Source: Streptomyces canus (GTDB lineage Bacteria; Actinomycetota; Actinomycetes; Streptomycetales; Streptomycetaceae). From it: 64,000 bases of DNA. Location: the NCBI RefSeq assembly GCF_001514145.1, contig NZ_KQ948666.1:284138-348137 (forward strand), in the 5' to 3' direction. Below, piece by piece: positions 23,651 to 31,330 of this stretch. Within the stretch, counting starts at the first letter, position 1; the number at the start of each line of letters is the position of its first letter. The notes under the pieces are model-generated. The model was not told where the DNA came from, made no database searches, and worked only from the letters and a program-made list of their open reading frames with translations. Both the position numbers and the translations under genes were made by a program.

Positions 23651-24691
23651 TTACCAGTAGTTGGGCAGGTGATAGCGGTGGCTGTTGGTGGCGTGCCACT
23701 CGTGGTTGCCGGCCACCCAGTCGGACAGGCTCCGGGTGTAGCGCTCCACGAGCGGTGAGGTGGCGGAGAGCAGGGCCGACTCCTCGTCGAAGGCCGCCAT
23801 GATCCGGTTGTGGATCTCGACCGACCTCAGATACGCGGCCTTGAGCCCGCACCGCTCGTTGGCGGCGACGACCTGCGGCAGATTGAGGTGGGTCGGGTCG
23901 CTCGCCAGCTCCTTGGTGAAGGAGTAGAGGTCGTTGACGATCGTGGTGGCGTTGCAGGCCAGTGCCGTGACCCGCTGGATCTCGGGACGGGCGTAGATCG
24001 CCTCGGGCAGTTCGTAGCCGTCGACCGCGTCGACGATCGACAGACAGGGACGGAAGTTGTTGAACTGCCGCATCACCAGGTACTCCCAGACCCGCGGCAC
24101 ATAGCGGGTCTCCGCCCAGGCCGCCTCGGCCAGGTAGCCCAGATGCAGCCGGGCGATGTCGTGCACGAACCGGTCGGTCTGACTCGGGGTGGCGAGGACG
24201 GCGTAGTCCCCCAGCGCGAAGTGGTAGGAGCGCAGCGGGCCGTCGGCCCGTACGCCCTCGCGCCACTCCTCCTCCAGTTCGGGGATGCCGTGGTAGGGGT
24301 CGACGGCGGACTGCGCCATGATCAGCCGGCCGCCGAGACCCCGGCGCGCTCCGCCGCGGCCCTCGTCCTCCTCGCAGTAGCAGGAGTCGACGACGTTCTC
24401 GGCGAGCAGCAACTCGCCGGCGACCGTGAGCCGTTCGAGGTCGGCCGCCTCCGGGTGTTGCAGCACCACGGCCCGGCCGAACTGGAACCCGGAGAAGTCC
24501 CCCTTCCACGCCTCGGGGAACAGATCGAGGCGCCTGGCCCAGGCTTCCAGCCTGCGGTCGATCTCCGCGGCCTTCACCGGGTCGGCGGGGGCGACCTTCC
24601 GGTACCTCAGACCGGGGATCGCCCCGCCGGGCCGGCCGGCGCGCAGGGTGCTCGCGATGTCGGGCGGGCCCGGCAAGGACTGGGTGCTCAT
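23651..24691 (-). CDS. 2-methylisoborneol synthase (terpene cyclase)
   Basis: 346 residues. A class I terpene synthase turning 2-methyl-GPP into the earthy odorant 2-methylisoborneol. The metal-binding NSE motif is intact (N253-D-L-Y-S257-F-T-K260-E261), as are LGYLAEAAWA and MRQFNNFRPC. The Asp-rich motif, DDCYCED in known enzymes, reads D102-S-C-Y-C-E-E-D109. The N-terminal extension before the catalytic fold is only about 30 residues, against about 110 in the 440-residue S. coelicolor enzyme. ATG at 24691 is used; a GTG at 24700 overlapping the shell gene's stop is an alternative. Sits between shell and methyltransferase genes. Confidence 0.93.
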   Translation of the reverse strand: MSTQSLPGPPDIASTLRAGRPGGAIPGLRYRKVAPADPVKAAEIDRRLEAWARRLDLFPEAWKGDFSGFQFGRAVVLQHPEAADLERLTVAGELLLAENVVDSCYCEEDEGRGGARRGLGGRLIMAQSAVDPYHGIPELEEEWREGVRADGPLRSYHFALGDYAVLATPSQTDRFVHDIARLHLGYLAEAAWAETRYVPRVWEYLVMRQFNNFRPCLSIVDAVDGYELPEAIYARPEIQRVTALACNATTIVNDLYSFTKELASDPTHLNLPQVVAANERCGLKAAYLRSVEIHNRIMAAFDEESALLSATSPLVERYTRSLSDWVAGNHEWHATNSHRYHLPNYW

Positions 24692-24696
24692 CGCGG

Positions 24697-26133
24697 TCAC
24701 TCGGCCGTCCGGCCGATCTGAGCGTTCTCCAGGATCCCGACCGCGTCGGGCACGAGGATGGCCATCGAGTAGTAGGCGGTGACGAGGTAGCGGATGATCG
24801 AGTTGGTGTCGATGCCCATGAACCGTACGTTCAGGCCGGGTTGGTACTCCTCGGGGATGCCGGTCTGGTAGAGCCCGATGGCACCCTGGTCGCCCTCCCC
24901 GGTGCGCAGCGCGATGATGCTGCTGGTGTGCTGCGGGCTGACCGGGATCTTGTTGCAGGGGAAGATCGGCACCCCCCGCCAGGCGGGGATCTCGTGCCCC
25001 TCGACGCTCGCCGTGCCCGGCACCAGACCGCGCCGGTTGCACTGCCGGAAGAACGCCGCGATGGCCTTCGGGTGGGCGAGGAACAGCTTGGTCTTGCGGC
25101 GCATGGCGAGCAGTTCGTCCATGTCGTCGGGGGTCGGCGGTCCGGTGAAGGTGCTGACGCGCTGGGCGTGGTCGGCGTTGTGCAGCAGCCCGAACTCCCG
25201 GTTGTTGACCAGCTCCCACTCCTGGCGCTCGCGGATCTCCTCGATGGTGAGCCGGAGTTGCTGCTCGGTCTGGTCCATCGGGTTGTTGTAGAGGTCGGCC
25301 ACCCGGGTGTGGACCCGCAGCACGGTCTGGGTGAGCGACAACTCGTACTCACGCGGGGCGAGTTCGTAGTCGACATAGCCGCCGTTGATCGTCGGCTCCC
25401 CCACGTGGCCCGCCTGGACGGGGACGTCGGCCTCGCCCTTGCGGTTCATCGGCAGGCTCTGCCGCCGCGCGTAGGCCTCCAGATGGGCCGCGAGGGACGG
25501 CACCCGCTCGGTGAACTCGGTGACCACCGACCAGGGCAGGGCCAGCACGACGCCCGAGGTCTCGGCCCGGACCGAGCTCAGCCACAGCGGATCGGGCTGC
25601 CCTATGGCCTCGTCGCCCATCTGGGCGCCGTCGGTGACGACACCGACGATCTCCTCCTCGCCGTACTTGCCCTCGGTGAAGCGGGTGAAGCGGCCGTGCA
25701 CGACGAGGTAGGCCTCGGTGACCGGCTGCCCGGCCTCGACCAGGACCTGGCCGGCCCGGATCTCCCGGACCCGGAAGCGGGTCGCGATCTCTTTGAGGAC
25801 CTCGGTGTCGGAGTAGCCGCGCAGGGTGGGGAGTTCGGTGAGTGTCTGGGGGATGACCCGGATGTCGTCGGCGCCGTTCTGCTCGAACTGCACCCGGCCC
25901 CGGCCCACCCGGAGCTGGAGGCGCCGGTTGACCCGGTAGGTGCCGCCCTTCACGTCCACCCACGGCAGCATGCGCAGTAGCCAGCGGGAGCTGATGGCCT
26001 GCATCTGGGGTTCGGACTTGGTGGTGGTGGCGAGTTGCCGGGCGGCCGTGGTGCTGAGGCTGGTGAGCCGGTCTTCGGACGGGGGATCGGGTTCGTCGAC
26101 GGCGGGGCCGGTGGCGCTGTCCGGTGTGGACAC
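24697..26133 (-). CDS. Family 2B encapsulin shell protein with cyclic-nucleotide-binding-like domain
   Basis: 478 residues from a GTG with AGGAGGGAAT directly upstream. A disordered Pro/Asp head is followed by an HK97-type fold split by a cNMP-binding domain (about 100-225: EIATRFRVREIRAGQVLVEAG, GDEAIGQPDP). It continues to LYNNPMDQTEQQLRLTIEEI, HNADHAQRVSTFTGPPTPDD and IPVSPQHTSSIIALRTGEG. These proteins assemble into a nanocompartment that encloses 2-methylisoborneol synthase, and the classical annotation is 'nucleotide-binding protein of the MIB cluster'. First gene of the operon; the synthase starts within 6 bp of its stop. Confidence 0.93.
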   Translation of the reverse strand: MSTPDSATGPAVDEPDPPSEDRLTSLSTTAARQLATTTKSEPQMQAISSRWLLRMLPWVDVKGGTYRVNRRLQLRVGRGRVQFEQNGADDIRVIPQTLTELPTLRGYSDTEVLKEIATRFRVREIRAGQVLVEAGQPVTEAYLVVHGRFTRFTEGKYGEEEIVGVVTDGAQMGDEAIGQPDPLWLSSVRAETSGVVLALPWSVVTEFTERVPSLAAHLEAYARRQSLPMNRKGEADVPVQAGHVGEPTINGGYVDYELAPREYELSLTQTVLRVHTRVADLYNNPMDQTEQQLRLTIEEIRERQEWELVNNREFGLLHNADHAQRVSTFTGPPTPDDMDELLAMRRKTKLFLAHPKAIAAFFRQCNRRGLVPGTASVEGHEIPAWRGVPIFPCNKIPVSPQHTSSIIALRTGEGDQGAIGLYQTGIPEEYQPGLNVRFMGIDTNSIIRYLVTAYYSMAILVPDAVGILENAQIGRTAE

Positions 26134-26210
26134 ATTCCCTCCTGGGAGGTGAGCGGGCTGGCCTTGCGCGAGGTCCAGCCAAACAGCTGGAGCGGCCTCT
26201 TGATCAGGGC

Positions 26211-26231
26211 GTGAAGGGGGCGGCTTCACGG
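26211..26231. terminator. Hairpin between the alcohol dehydrogenase gene and the MIB operon
   Basis: CGTGAAG and CTTCACG form a 7-bp stem with a 7-base loop. It lies 62 bp after the alcohol dehydrogenase stop (minus strand) and about 78 bp upstream of the encapsulin start. It may end the dehydrogenase transcript; a role as an operator for the MIB promoter cannot be excluded. Confidence 0.5.
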
Positions 26232-26292
26232 GCGGGAAGGTGTAAACCTTGCAGGTGAGGCAGTCGGCGCATCATGAGTGCCCCCGCGCTCC

Positions 26293-27306
26293 TCAGGACA
26301 GGTCGTTCACCAGTACGGCCGCCCCGTCGAAGCGCCCCGCCTTCAGATCCCGCAGCGCCCGGTCGGCCTCCGACAGCGGATACGTGTGCGTGGTCGCACG
26401 CACGCCGTGCCGGGCGGCCAGGGCCAGGAACTCCCTTCCGTCCTCACGGGTGTTGGAGGTGACGCTGCGCACCTCCTTCTCGTAGAACAGCTCGCTCTCG
26501 TAGTGCAGCGCGGGCACGTCGCTGAGATGGATCCCGGCGATCGCCAGCACCCCGCCCCGGTCGAGGGCCCGCAGTGCCAGGGGGACCAGGTCACCCACCG
26601 GCGCGAAGAGGATCGCGCTGTCCAGCGGCTCGGGAGGCATCTCGTAGGCGTCCCGCGCCGAAGCGGCTCCCAGCTTCAGCGCCAGCGTCCGAGCGGCAGC
26701 ACCACGGGTCAGGACGTGCACGGTGGCGCCCTCGGCCAGGGCCATCTGTGCGCACAGATGGGCGCTGCCGCCGAAGCCGTAGAGCCCGAGGCGCCCGCCC
26801 GGTGGAAGGGAGGCCCGCCGCAGCGCCCGGTGGCCGATGATCCCCGCGCACAGCAGGGGAGCGAGCGACACGTCGTCGACCCCTCCGGGCAGCCGGTAGG
26901 CGAAAGCGGCCGGTACCACCGTGTACTCCGCGTAGCCGCCGTCGGCGTCCCAGCCCGTGTACCGGGAGGCCGGGCACAGGTTCTCGGACCCGCGCACGCA
27001 GTACGCGCACGTCCCGTCGGTCCGCCGCAGCCAGGCCACCCCCACCCGCTCACCGACCTCGAAGCCGCGCACCGCCGCTCCGAGCCCGGCCACCACCCCG
27101 ACGACCTCGTGCCCCGGCGTCACCCCCGGCCGGTGCACCGGCAGATCCCCCTCGGCGACGTGCAGATCGGTGCGGCACACCCCGCACGCGCGCACATGCA
27201 CGAGAAGTTCGTCGTCACCCGGATCCGGGACCGGCCGTGCGACGAACCGGAGGCCGCCTTCCTCGACCGGTCCCGGAGCCGCCACCGACCACGCCCGCAT
27301 CGTCAT
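26293..27306 (-). CDS. Zinc-dependent alcohol dehydrogenase family protein
   Basis: 337 residues, MDR superfamily. The catalytic-zinc site is present (ACGVCRTDLH, PGHEVVGVV, LLCAG), and the NAD(P) fold has GLYGFGGSAHL. The structural-zinc loop reads DGTCAYCVRGSENLC: three cysteines, with Asp where the first Cys usually sits. It should oxidise or reduce a primary or aryl alcohol/aldehyde pair (AdhA/cinnamyl-ADH type). ATG at 27306 (GGGAA upstream) is chosen, with ATG at 27300 almost equivalent. It is divergent from the VOC gene at 27440. Confidence 0.88.
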   Translation of the reverse strand: MTMRAWSVAAPGPVEEGGLRFVARPVPDPGDDELLVHVRACGVCRTDLHVAEGDLPVHRPGVTPGHEVVGVVAGLGAAVRGFEVGERVGVAWLRRTDGTCAYCVRGSENLCPASRYTGWDADGGYAEYTVVPAAFAYRLPGGVDDVSLAPLLCAGIIGHRALRRASLPPGGRLGLYGFGGSAHLCAQMALAEGATVHVLTRGAAARTLALKLGAASARDAYEMPPEPLDSAILFAPVGDLVPLALRALDRGGVLAIAGIHLSDVPALHYESELFYEKEVRSVTSNTREDGREFLALAARHGVRATTHTYPLSEADRALRDLKAGRFDGAAVLVNDLS

Positions 27307-27439
27307 GGGAGTTCCCGTCCTCGGAGAGTGTCCTTTCTGTCCAGTCTGAAGCGGAATCGTCCGTTCGACGCGCGGTCGGACGCACCCGTGACTAGCGTGT
27401 GGAGTCGTACCGACCACCGATTCGGGAAAGGCCGCGATC

Positions 27440-28240
27440 ATGGCCGTACAACCTGAGGGAACCCCCTGTTGGGCCGACGCGATGTTCAGCGACGTCGAGG
27501 GGGCCAAGAGCTTCTACGGCGACGTCCTCGGCTGGACCTTCGGCGAGGCGTCGTCGGAGTTCGGCAACTACACGCAGGCCTACGCGGACGGGAAGGCCGT
27601 CGCCGCCGTCGTGCCGCCGATGCCCGGTCAGGAGGGCCATTCGCAGTGGTGCCTGTACTTCGCGTCCGCGGACGTCTCCGCCACCGCCGGCAAGATCCGT
27701 GACAACGGCGGCGAGCTGCTCATGGAACCGATGCAGGTCGGCGACTTCGGCACGATGTGCCTGGCCCGCGACCCGAGTGGCGTCGTCTTCGGCGTGTGGC
27801 AGGCAGGCACCCACGAGGGCTTCGAGGCGCCGCCCGAGCAGACGGGGGCGTTCTGCTGGGCCGAGGTCTACACCCGTGAACCCGAGAAGTCCGACGCGTT
27901 CTTCCCGGCCGTCTTCGGCTACAGCGCCCGGCAGATGCAGGACGACGCCGTCGACTTCCGCATGTTCAACCTCGGCGACCACACCGTTCTCGGTCGCATG
28001 AAGATGACGGACGACTTCCCGCCCGAGGTGCCGGCGTACATCAACGTCTACTTCAGCGTCGACAACTGCGACGACGCCGTCGCCCGCGCCACCAAGCTCG
28101 GCGGCATCCTGCGCTTCGGGCCCATGGACTCCCCGTTCGGCCGGTTCGCCGCCCTCAGTGATCCGCAGGGCGCGAGCTTCTCGGTGATCGACGTGACGAC
28201 GACCCAGGGCGACATGCCTCAGATCTCCGACGTGCCCTAG
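27440..28240 (+). CDS. Two-domain VOC family protein (CFP32-like)
   Basis: 266 residues with two tandem VOC modules: about 8-125 (GTPCWADAMFSDVEGAKSFY, DPSGVVFGVWQ) and 138-258 (GAFCWAEVYTREPEKSDAFF, DPQGASFSVID). The paired-domain layout matches mycobacterial CFP32 and the putative hydroxylases of antibiotic clusters. No signal peptide. Its stop overlaps the convergent methyltransferase stop by 4 bp. Function unknown. Confidence 0.87.
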   Translation: MAVQPEGTPCWADAMFSDVEGAKSFYGDVLGWTFGEASSEFGNYTQAYADGKAVAAVVPPMPGQEGHSQWCLYFASADVSATAGKIRDNGGELLMEPMQVGDFGTMCLARDPSGVVFGVWQAGTHEGFEAPPEQTGAFCWAEVYTREPEKSDAFFPAVFGYSARQMQDDAVDFRMFNLGDHTVLGRMKMTDDFPPEVPAYINVYFSVDNCDDAVARATKLGGILRFGPMDSPFGRFAALSDPQGASFSVIDVTTTQGDMPQISDVP

Positions 28241-29037
28241 CCGCTGCGCACCGCCGTGACCACCACGGCGGTGTAGTGCATCGAGAAGCTCCCGCCCAGC
28301 GCGTCGACGGCGTCGCCGAGACCGCCGAGCAGGGCGTCGAGCTGCTCGGCGGGCAACTGCCCGTGGCCGCCGAAGGTGGGTACCTGGTCCAGCCACTCCT
28401 CGCGGGTGTAGACCCGGTCCCACTCGAAGCGCCACTCCTCCGGCTCACCGAAGGCGGCCGCCTTCCGGATCCCGTCGGCCGCCGTGGCGCAGACGCCCGC
28501 GTAGGCGTCCGGACCGGTCATCCGGCGCCAGTCCATCGGCATGCCGGGCACGGCCCGGGTGTACGCCTCGGCGAACGCCTCGGCCACGTCGTTCGCGGGC
28601 TGGAAGGCGTTCCAGAAGAGGGCCAGCCGTCCGCCCGGCCGCAGCGCCCGGGCCGCCCGGTCCGCACCGGCGACGGGGTCGACCCAGTGCCAGACGGTCC
28701 CCGCCACGACCGCGTCGAAGTCGCGGCCCGCCGGATCCCAGTCCTCGAACTTGGCGACCTCGACGTCGAGTCCCTTGTCGCGCGCGAACGCCGCCATCCG
28801 GGCGTCGGGTTCCACCCCGAGCACCCGGCAGCCGTACGCCCGGAACGCCAGCCCGGCGATACCGGTGCCCGTGCCCACGTCCAGGACGTCCCGGCCGGGA
28901 CTCGCGGCGGCGATCCGCTCCACCAGGGCGTCGGGATAGCGGGGGCGGGTCCGGTCGTAGCGCTCGGCGTCCGAGCCGTACGACTCGGCGATGGCGCGCT
29001 GGGTGTGCGGCTGTTGTTCCTCAGCTGGAGTGGGCAT
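28237..29037 (-). CDS. Class I SAM-dependent methyltransferase
   Basis: 266 residues. YGSDAERYDRTRPRYPDALV head, motif I VLDVGTGTGIAGLAF, motif II VLGVEPDARM and GTVWHWVDP, the same subgroup as the protein at 17185. Substrate unknown. Its ATG (29037) lies inside a 41-bp palindromic operator shared with the divergent TetR gene, and it lacks a Shine-Dalgarno, so a leaderless or very short leader is likely. TetR binding there would block both promoter and start codon. A target that the regulator senses or a modifier of its ligand is a fair inference. Confidence 0.87.
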   Translation of the reverse strand: MPTPAEEQQPHTQRAIAESYGSDAERYDRTRPRYPDALVERIAAASPGRDVLDVGTGTGIAGLAFRAYGCRVLGVEPDARMAAFARDKGLDVEVAKFEDWDPAGRDFDAVVAGTVWHWVDPVAGADRAARALRPGGRLALFWNAFQPANDVAEAFAEAYTRAVPGMPMDWRRMTGPDAYAGVCATAADGIRKAAAFGEPEEWRFEWDRVYTREEWLDQVPTFGGHGQLPAEQLDALLGGLGDAVDALGGSFSMHYTAVVVTAVRSG

Positions 29038-29068
29038 GCGCCCACTCTAAGTGGGCGCATGCCCACTC
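29028..29068. promoter_or_regulatory. Large palindromic operator between methyltransferase and tetR
   Basis: GAGTGGGCATGCGCCCACT (29028-29046), a 3-bp spacer, then its exact reverse complement (29050-29068). Each 19-bp arm is itself nearly palindromic (AGTGGGC-N4-GCCCACT), so two TetR dimers could bind side by side. It covers the methyltransferase ATG and lies 44 bp before the tetR start. Confidence 0.85.
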
Positions 29069-29111
29069 GACAAGAATCAGGGAGGATGTTCGAGAAAGAG
29101 GGAGGTGGGCC

Positions 29112-29693
29112 GTGCCGACAGGGATCGCCATCCGCGATGTGCGGGAGCAGTTGTTCGACGCCGCCGAGCGGATCCTGCTGCGGGGCGGGGCGAACGCGCT
29201 GACCAGCCGGGCGGTCACCACCGAGGCAGGGGTCGCCAAAGGGGTTCTGCACCGCCACTTCGAGGACTTCGACGCGTTTCTCGCCGAGCTGGTGCTGGAC
29301 CGCATCGGGCGTATCGAGGACCGCTCCCGGGCCCTGCGCGAGTCGGCGGGGACCGGTGCCGTCGTCGACAACCTCACCGCGGTCCTGACCGAGCTCTTCG
29401 GGACGATCGCCCTGCGGATCGTCGGCCTGGTCATCGCTCGCGACGCTCTGCGGGCCCGGTTGCGCGAGGCGAGGGGTGGGGGAGTGCCGGTGCTGCGGGA
29501 GGCCACGGCGATGGTGGCCGGTTATCTCGCCGCGGAGCGCGACCTGGGGCGCGTCCCGGCCGACGCCGAGGTGGAACTGATCGCCCCCGCGCTGATCGGG
29601 GCGGCGCATCTCCTCTTCGCCGACACGGAAGGGGCGACACCCGGTGACGGGGAGGTCCGCAGGGTCGTGGCCACGGTGGTCACGGTGGAGTGA
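29112..29693 (+). CDS. TetR family transcriptional regulator
   Basis: 193 residues. N-terminal TetR helix-turn-helix at 8-55 (VREQLFDAAERILLRGGANA, TSRAVTTEAGVAKGVLHRHF), then an Ala/Leu-rich ligand domain. GTG start with GGAGGTGG upstream. Divergent from the methyltransferase; the shared 41-bp operator indicates autorepression plus control of that gene. Ligand unknown. Confidence 0.92.
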   Translation: MPTGIAIRDVREQLFDAAERILLRGGANALTSRAVTTEAGVAKGVLHRHFEDFDAFLAELVLDRIGRIEDRSRALRESAGTGAVVDNLTAVLTELFGTIALRIVGLVIARDALRARLREARGGGVPVLREATAMVAGYLAAERDLGRVPADAEVELIAPALIGAAHLLFADTEGATPGDGEVRRVVATVVTVE

Positions 29694-29728
29694 AGGGGCG
29701 TCCCTCCGCTCATGGCATGATCGAGCGC

Positions 29729-30412
29729 ATGCGTGAACGACTGGTGGCCGCGTGCGACGGCGCTTCGAAGGGAAATCCGGGACCTGCGGCCTGGGCCTGG
29801 GTCATCGCCGACGAATCGGAGACGCCGGACCGCTGGGAGGCCGGGCCGCTCGGCAAGGCCACCAACAACGTCGCCGAACTCACCGCGCTGGAGCGGCTGT
29901 TGGCGGCGACCGACCCGGATGTGCCACTCGAGATCCGGATGGACTCGCAGTACGCCATGAAGGCCGTCACCACCTGGCTGCCCGGGTGGAAGCGCAACGG
30001 CTGGAAGACCTCCGCGGGCAAGCCGGTCGCCAACCAGGACCTCGTCGTCCGGATCGACGAACTGCTCGACGGCCGTTCGGTCGAGTTCCGTTACGTCCCC
30101 GCCCACCAGGTCGACGGCGACCCGCTGAACGACTTCGCCGACCGCGCGGCCAGCCAGGCGGCGATCGTCCAGGAGCCCGCGAGCAGCGAACTCGGCTCTC
30201 CGCAGCCGCCGCCGTCGCCGGACACCCCGAAAGCCGACCGCCCCGCCCGGGCCAAGTCGCCCAAGCGGAGCGGCGGTTCGTCTTCTCGTACGATCAAGGC
30301 CAAGTTCCCCGGCCGGTGTCTGTGCGGACGTTCCTATGCGGCGGGCGAACCCATCGCGAAGAACGCACAGGGCTGGGGGCACCCGGAGTGCCGTACGGAA
30401 GCGGCCGGTTAG
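29729..30412 (+). CDS. rnhA: Ribonuclease HI-like protein with Cys-rich C-terminal tail
   Basis: 227 residues. RNase H fold at 1-145 with the DEDD residues D10 (ACDGASKGNPG), E50 (NNVAELTAL), D72 (MDSQY) and D138 (NDFADRAA). It would cut RNA in RNA-DNA hybrids. A Pro/Ser/Lys-rich linker (~150-190) joins a 35-residue basic tail with C-L-C-G-R-S-Y near the start and G-W-G-H-P-E-C near the end, a possible zinc site. ATG 29729 gives the conserved N-terminus; ATG 29717 is a less likely alternative. It is not the usual RNase HI/phosphatase fusion of actinobacteria. Confidence 0.85.
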   Translation: MRERLVAACDGASKGNPGPAAWAWVIADESETPDRWEAGPLGKATNNVAELTALERLLAATDPDVPLEIRMDSQYAMKAVTTWLPGWKRNGWKTSAGKPVANQDLVVRIDELLDGRSVEFRYVPAHQVDGDPLNDFADRAASQAAIVQEPASSELGSPQPPPSPDTPKADRPARAKSPKRSGGSSSRTIKAKFPGRCLCGRSYAAGEPIAKNAQGWGHPECRTEAAG

Positions 30413-30433
30413 CGGCCGGTCGCAGCGCGGCGG

Positions 30434-30886
30434 TCAGACGACCGCCCCGCGCCACTCTCCGGTCTCCTGACCACGCTCCTCGATGAACGTCTTGAAGCGC
30501 TCCAGGTCGCCCTTGGTCTGCCGCTTCACGAACCCGAGCTTGTCGCCGACCTTCTCGGTGATGCTCTCGGGATGGAAGTCCATCTGGAGCATCACCTTGG
30601 TGTGGGCGTCGTCGAGGCGGTGGAAGGTCACCGCACCCGCCTGCTTGGCCTCGCCGGCGATGGTGGTCCACGCGACCCGCTCGTCCGGGATCTGCTCGGT
30701 GATCTCCGCGTCGAACTCCCTGTGCACCCCGTTGACGTTGGTCACCCAGTGCGTGAGCGTGTCGGTGCGCTGTTCGATCCGCTCGACCCCGCTCATGAAC
30801 TCGGGGAAGGTCTCGAACTGCGTCCACTGGTTGTAGGCGGTGTGCACCGGCACGCCGACCTCGATGGATTCCTCGACCTGCGACAC
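30434..30886 (-). CDS. SRPBCC family protein (polyketide cyclase/dehydrase-like)
   Basis: 150 residues of one START-like helix-grip domain: VEESIEVGVPVHTAYNQWTQ, FPEFMSGVERIEQ, DERVAWTTIAG, VTFHRLDDAHTKVMLQMDF, then a long C-terminal helix. Typical of small actinobacterial lipid- or polyketide-binding proteins that often accumulate under stress. No enzymatic residues can be assigned. AAGGAGGG precedes its GTG/ATG region. A frameshifted small ORF lies upstream on the same strand. Confidence 0.87.
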   Translation of the reverse strand: MSQVEESIEVGVPVHTAYNQWTQFETFPEFMSGVERIEQRTDTLTHWVTNVNGVHREFDAEITEQIPDERVAWTTIAGEAKQAGAVTFHRLDDAHTKVMLQMDFHPESITEKVGDKLGFVKRQTKGDLERFKTFIEERGQETGEWRGAVV

Positions 30887-30967
30887 GGGTGAATCCCTCC
30901 TTGGTCTTCTCGGTGTGTACGGCGCGGGTACCGCACGACCTGCGGGGCAAACCGGACGAGACGATCG

Positions 30968-31160
30968 TCATGCGCTGTCGTAGGTGTAGTGGCGGGTGTG
31001 GTCCAGCGGGTCCGCGGGGAACGGCAGTTGCTGTGCGCCCTGGAGCTCGTCCACGGCGGCCGTGCGGCGGCGCGGGTGCCGGGGCGTGGTGGCTGACGAT
31101 GCCGATCCAGCTGCCATCGGCGTTGCGCCTCAGGTGCAGCTCCCTCCCGTCGGCCGTCAC
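30968..31160 (-). pseudogene. Small ORF interrupted by a one-base frameshift
   Basis: From GTG 31160 the frame reads TADGRELHLRRNADGSWIGI..., then degenerates. One frame over, the sequence reads AVDELQGAQQLPFPADPLDH and on to a TGA at 30970-30968. Both halves look coding (compositionally balanced, unlike the Arg/Pro-rich shadow frames). The 193-nt span is 64 codons plus one base, so one indel in the stretch around 31070-31100 explains it. Product unknown; either a decayed gene, a sequencing error, or programmed frameshifting. Confidence 0.5.
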
Positions 31161-31330
31161 GGCCTCCCGGAGTCGACGGACTCAGCATGCCCATCGTCCT
31201 CGCCGAGCGAGCGCGGCCCGGGCCCGCCTCACGTGCGGAAAGTGACGCGATCCGAATCGGAGGTCGCGCATCGCCGGGCTGCTACTCTGCGTTGCCAATC
31301 GACCGCTTTGAGTAATTACTAGGGGTGTGT

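Noticed and set aside
22722..24509. 595-codon frame joining the GPP methyltransferase with upstream sequence
   Set aside because: The upstream part is the shadow of MIB synthase; TTG 23600 with GAGGAG and the family-like MTTA start define the true gene.
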